5,985 nucleotides of DNA from Gammaproteobacteria bacterium (lineage in GTDB: Bacteria; Pseudomonadota; Gammaproteobacteria; Pseudomonadales; Azotimanducaceae_A). Each line of letters starts with the position of its first letter. Within the stretch, counting starts at the first letter, position 1. This document shows positions 5,678 to 5,985 of the stretch, in pieces. The DNA lies in assembly GCA_028819775.1 (NCBI GenBank), contig JAPPKV010000470.1, forward strand, positions 2,663 through 8,647, read 5' to 3'. The translations under genes were made by a program, and so were the position numbers. The notes under the pieces were generated by a model. That model was not told where the DNA came from. It ran no database searches and worked only from the letters and a program-made list of their open reading frames with translations.

Positions 5678-5985
5678 AAATGCTTTTCGGGTAAGCTACG
5701 GGGCCCGCGGAATCGCCCAGGTCCGACGATTCTCCGGTCTCCGAGGGGTAAGGGTAGGGTAGAATCCAAGCCACGCGGCAAGGGGCGCGGTCGTCGCAAA
5801 GGGACATGACGGGTCGCCCGCGAGGTCGAGGAGCTTGCCCGCGGCAGCTTGGTTGAGGCTGTTCCCAGCAGTGCCCTGAGGGGCGTTTAGGCGGCTCCGC
5901 CGGGCTGGCTTACCGACGTTATGGTGGTTAAGTATCCATCTCACAAGCGGACGCCCGTTTTTCGCGGAGCAACCTGTCTCGCAGC
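5621..5985. other. Gene-free 3' flank
   Basis: After the second gene no reading frame here has convincing coding signals. Apart from the competing stems at 5620-5677, it holds a run of three G tracts (5745-5759) and a small hairpin GCCC-TGAG-GGGC (5873-5884) followed by only three T. A frame on the plus strand opens at ATG 5921 and runs off the end at 5985 (about 21 codons, beginning MVVKYPSHKR). It has no ribosome binding site and I do not recognise it; it might be the first codons of a truncated gene. No tRNA, insertion-sequence end or CRISPR-like repeat is apparent. Confidence 0.5.

Noticed and set aside
5745..5759. Possible G-quadruplex or telomere-like GGGGTAAGGGTAGGG
   Set aside because: Only three G tracts lie close together; a fourth is missing within normal loop distance.
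5696..5944. A minus-strand open frame of 82 codons in the 3' flank, containing an AAWLGF segment reminiscent of IS110-type transposases
   Set aside because: The similarity is only a few residues, none of the other transposase motifs are present and no inverted ends are visible.
5921..5985. Start of a truncated plus-strand gene at ATG 5921
   Set aside because: Only 21 codons are visible, there is no Shine-Dalgarno sequence and the residues match nothing I recognise, so it is noted in the flank description but not called.

Overview
The window is 5985 bases of GC-rich bacterial DNA. It holds two large plus-strand genes that fill almost all of it (150-2480 and 2591-5620), separated by 110 bases. 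Both products begin with a lipoprotein signal peptide ending in an Ala-Ala-Cys lipobox, followed by bacterial Ig-like (BIG2) folds. This points to a Gram-negative or diderm bacterium that makes many surface lipoproteins. The combination of BIG2, leucine-rich repeats, cadherin-like folds, a leishmanolysin-type protease and a GmrSD-like HNH nuclease on one kind of N-terminus resembles proteins I associate with Gemmatimonadota and related marine or sponge-associated lineages. That taxonomic placement is inference; no rRNA or housekeeping gene is present to confirm it.

Layout. Bases 1-137 are almost pure C/G/A homopolymer and look like a low-quality contig edge rather than biology. Gene 1 (776 aa) reads: lipoprotein signal, proline-rich linker, cadherin/Ig-like domain, two BIG2 domains, a second proline linker, a small beta-rich (lipocalin-like) domain, an HNH nuclease domain of the kind with a 'DHIVAK...SGGCAW...NLALAS...RDAAEWLP' signature, and an unrecognised C-terminal domain of about 165 residues. 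Gene 2 (1009 aa) reads: long charged N-terminus, lipoprotein signal, BIG2, Calx-beta-like domain, a seven- to eight-unit leucine-rich repeat array, two further beta-rich domains (the second cadherin-like), and a peptidase M8 (leishmanolysin-like) catalytic domain with HEIGH, a distant third His and a Met-turn. Bases 5621-5985 carry no gene I can support. They do hold a pair of mutually exclusive stems directly after the gene 2 stop codon.

How the genes may work together. Both proteins have the same plan: a membrane anchor, a stalk of Ig-like folds, then an enzyme at the distal end (a nuclease in one, a zinc protease in the other). They look like two members of one modular family of surface-displayed degradative enzymes, useful for digesting external DNA and protein or for contact with a host or neighbouring cell. 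They could be co-transcribed, since I see no convincing terminator between them, but a promoter-like TTGACA/GATAAC pair overlaps the start of gene 2. The shared architecture is visible in the sequence; joint function is inference.
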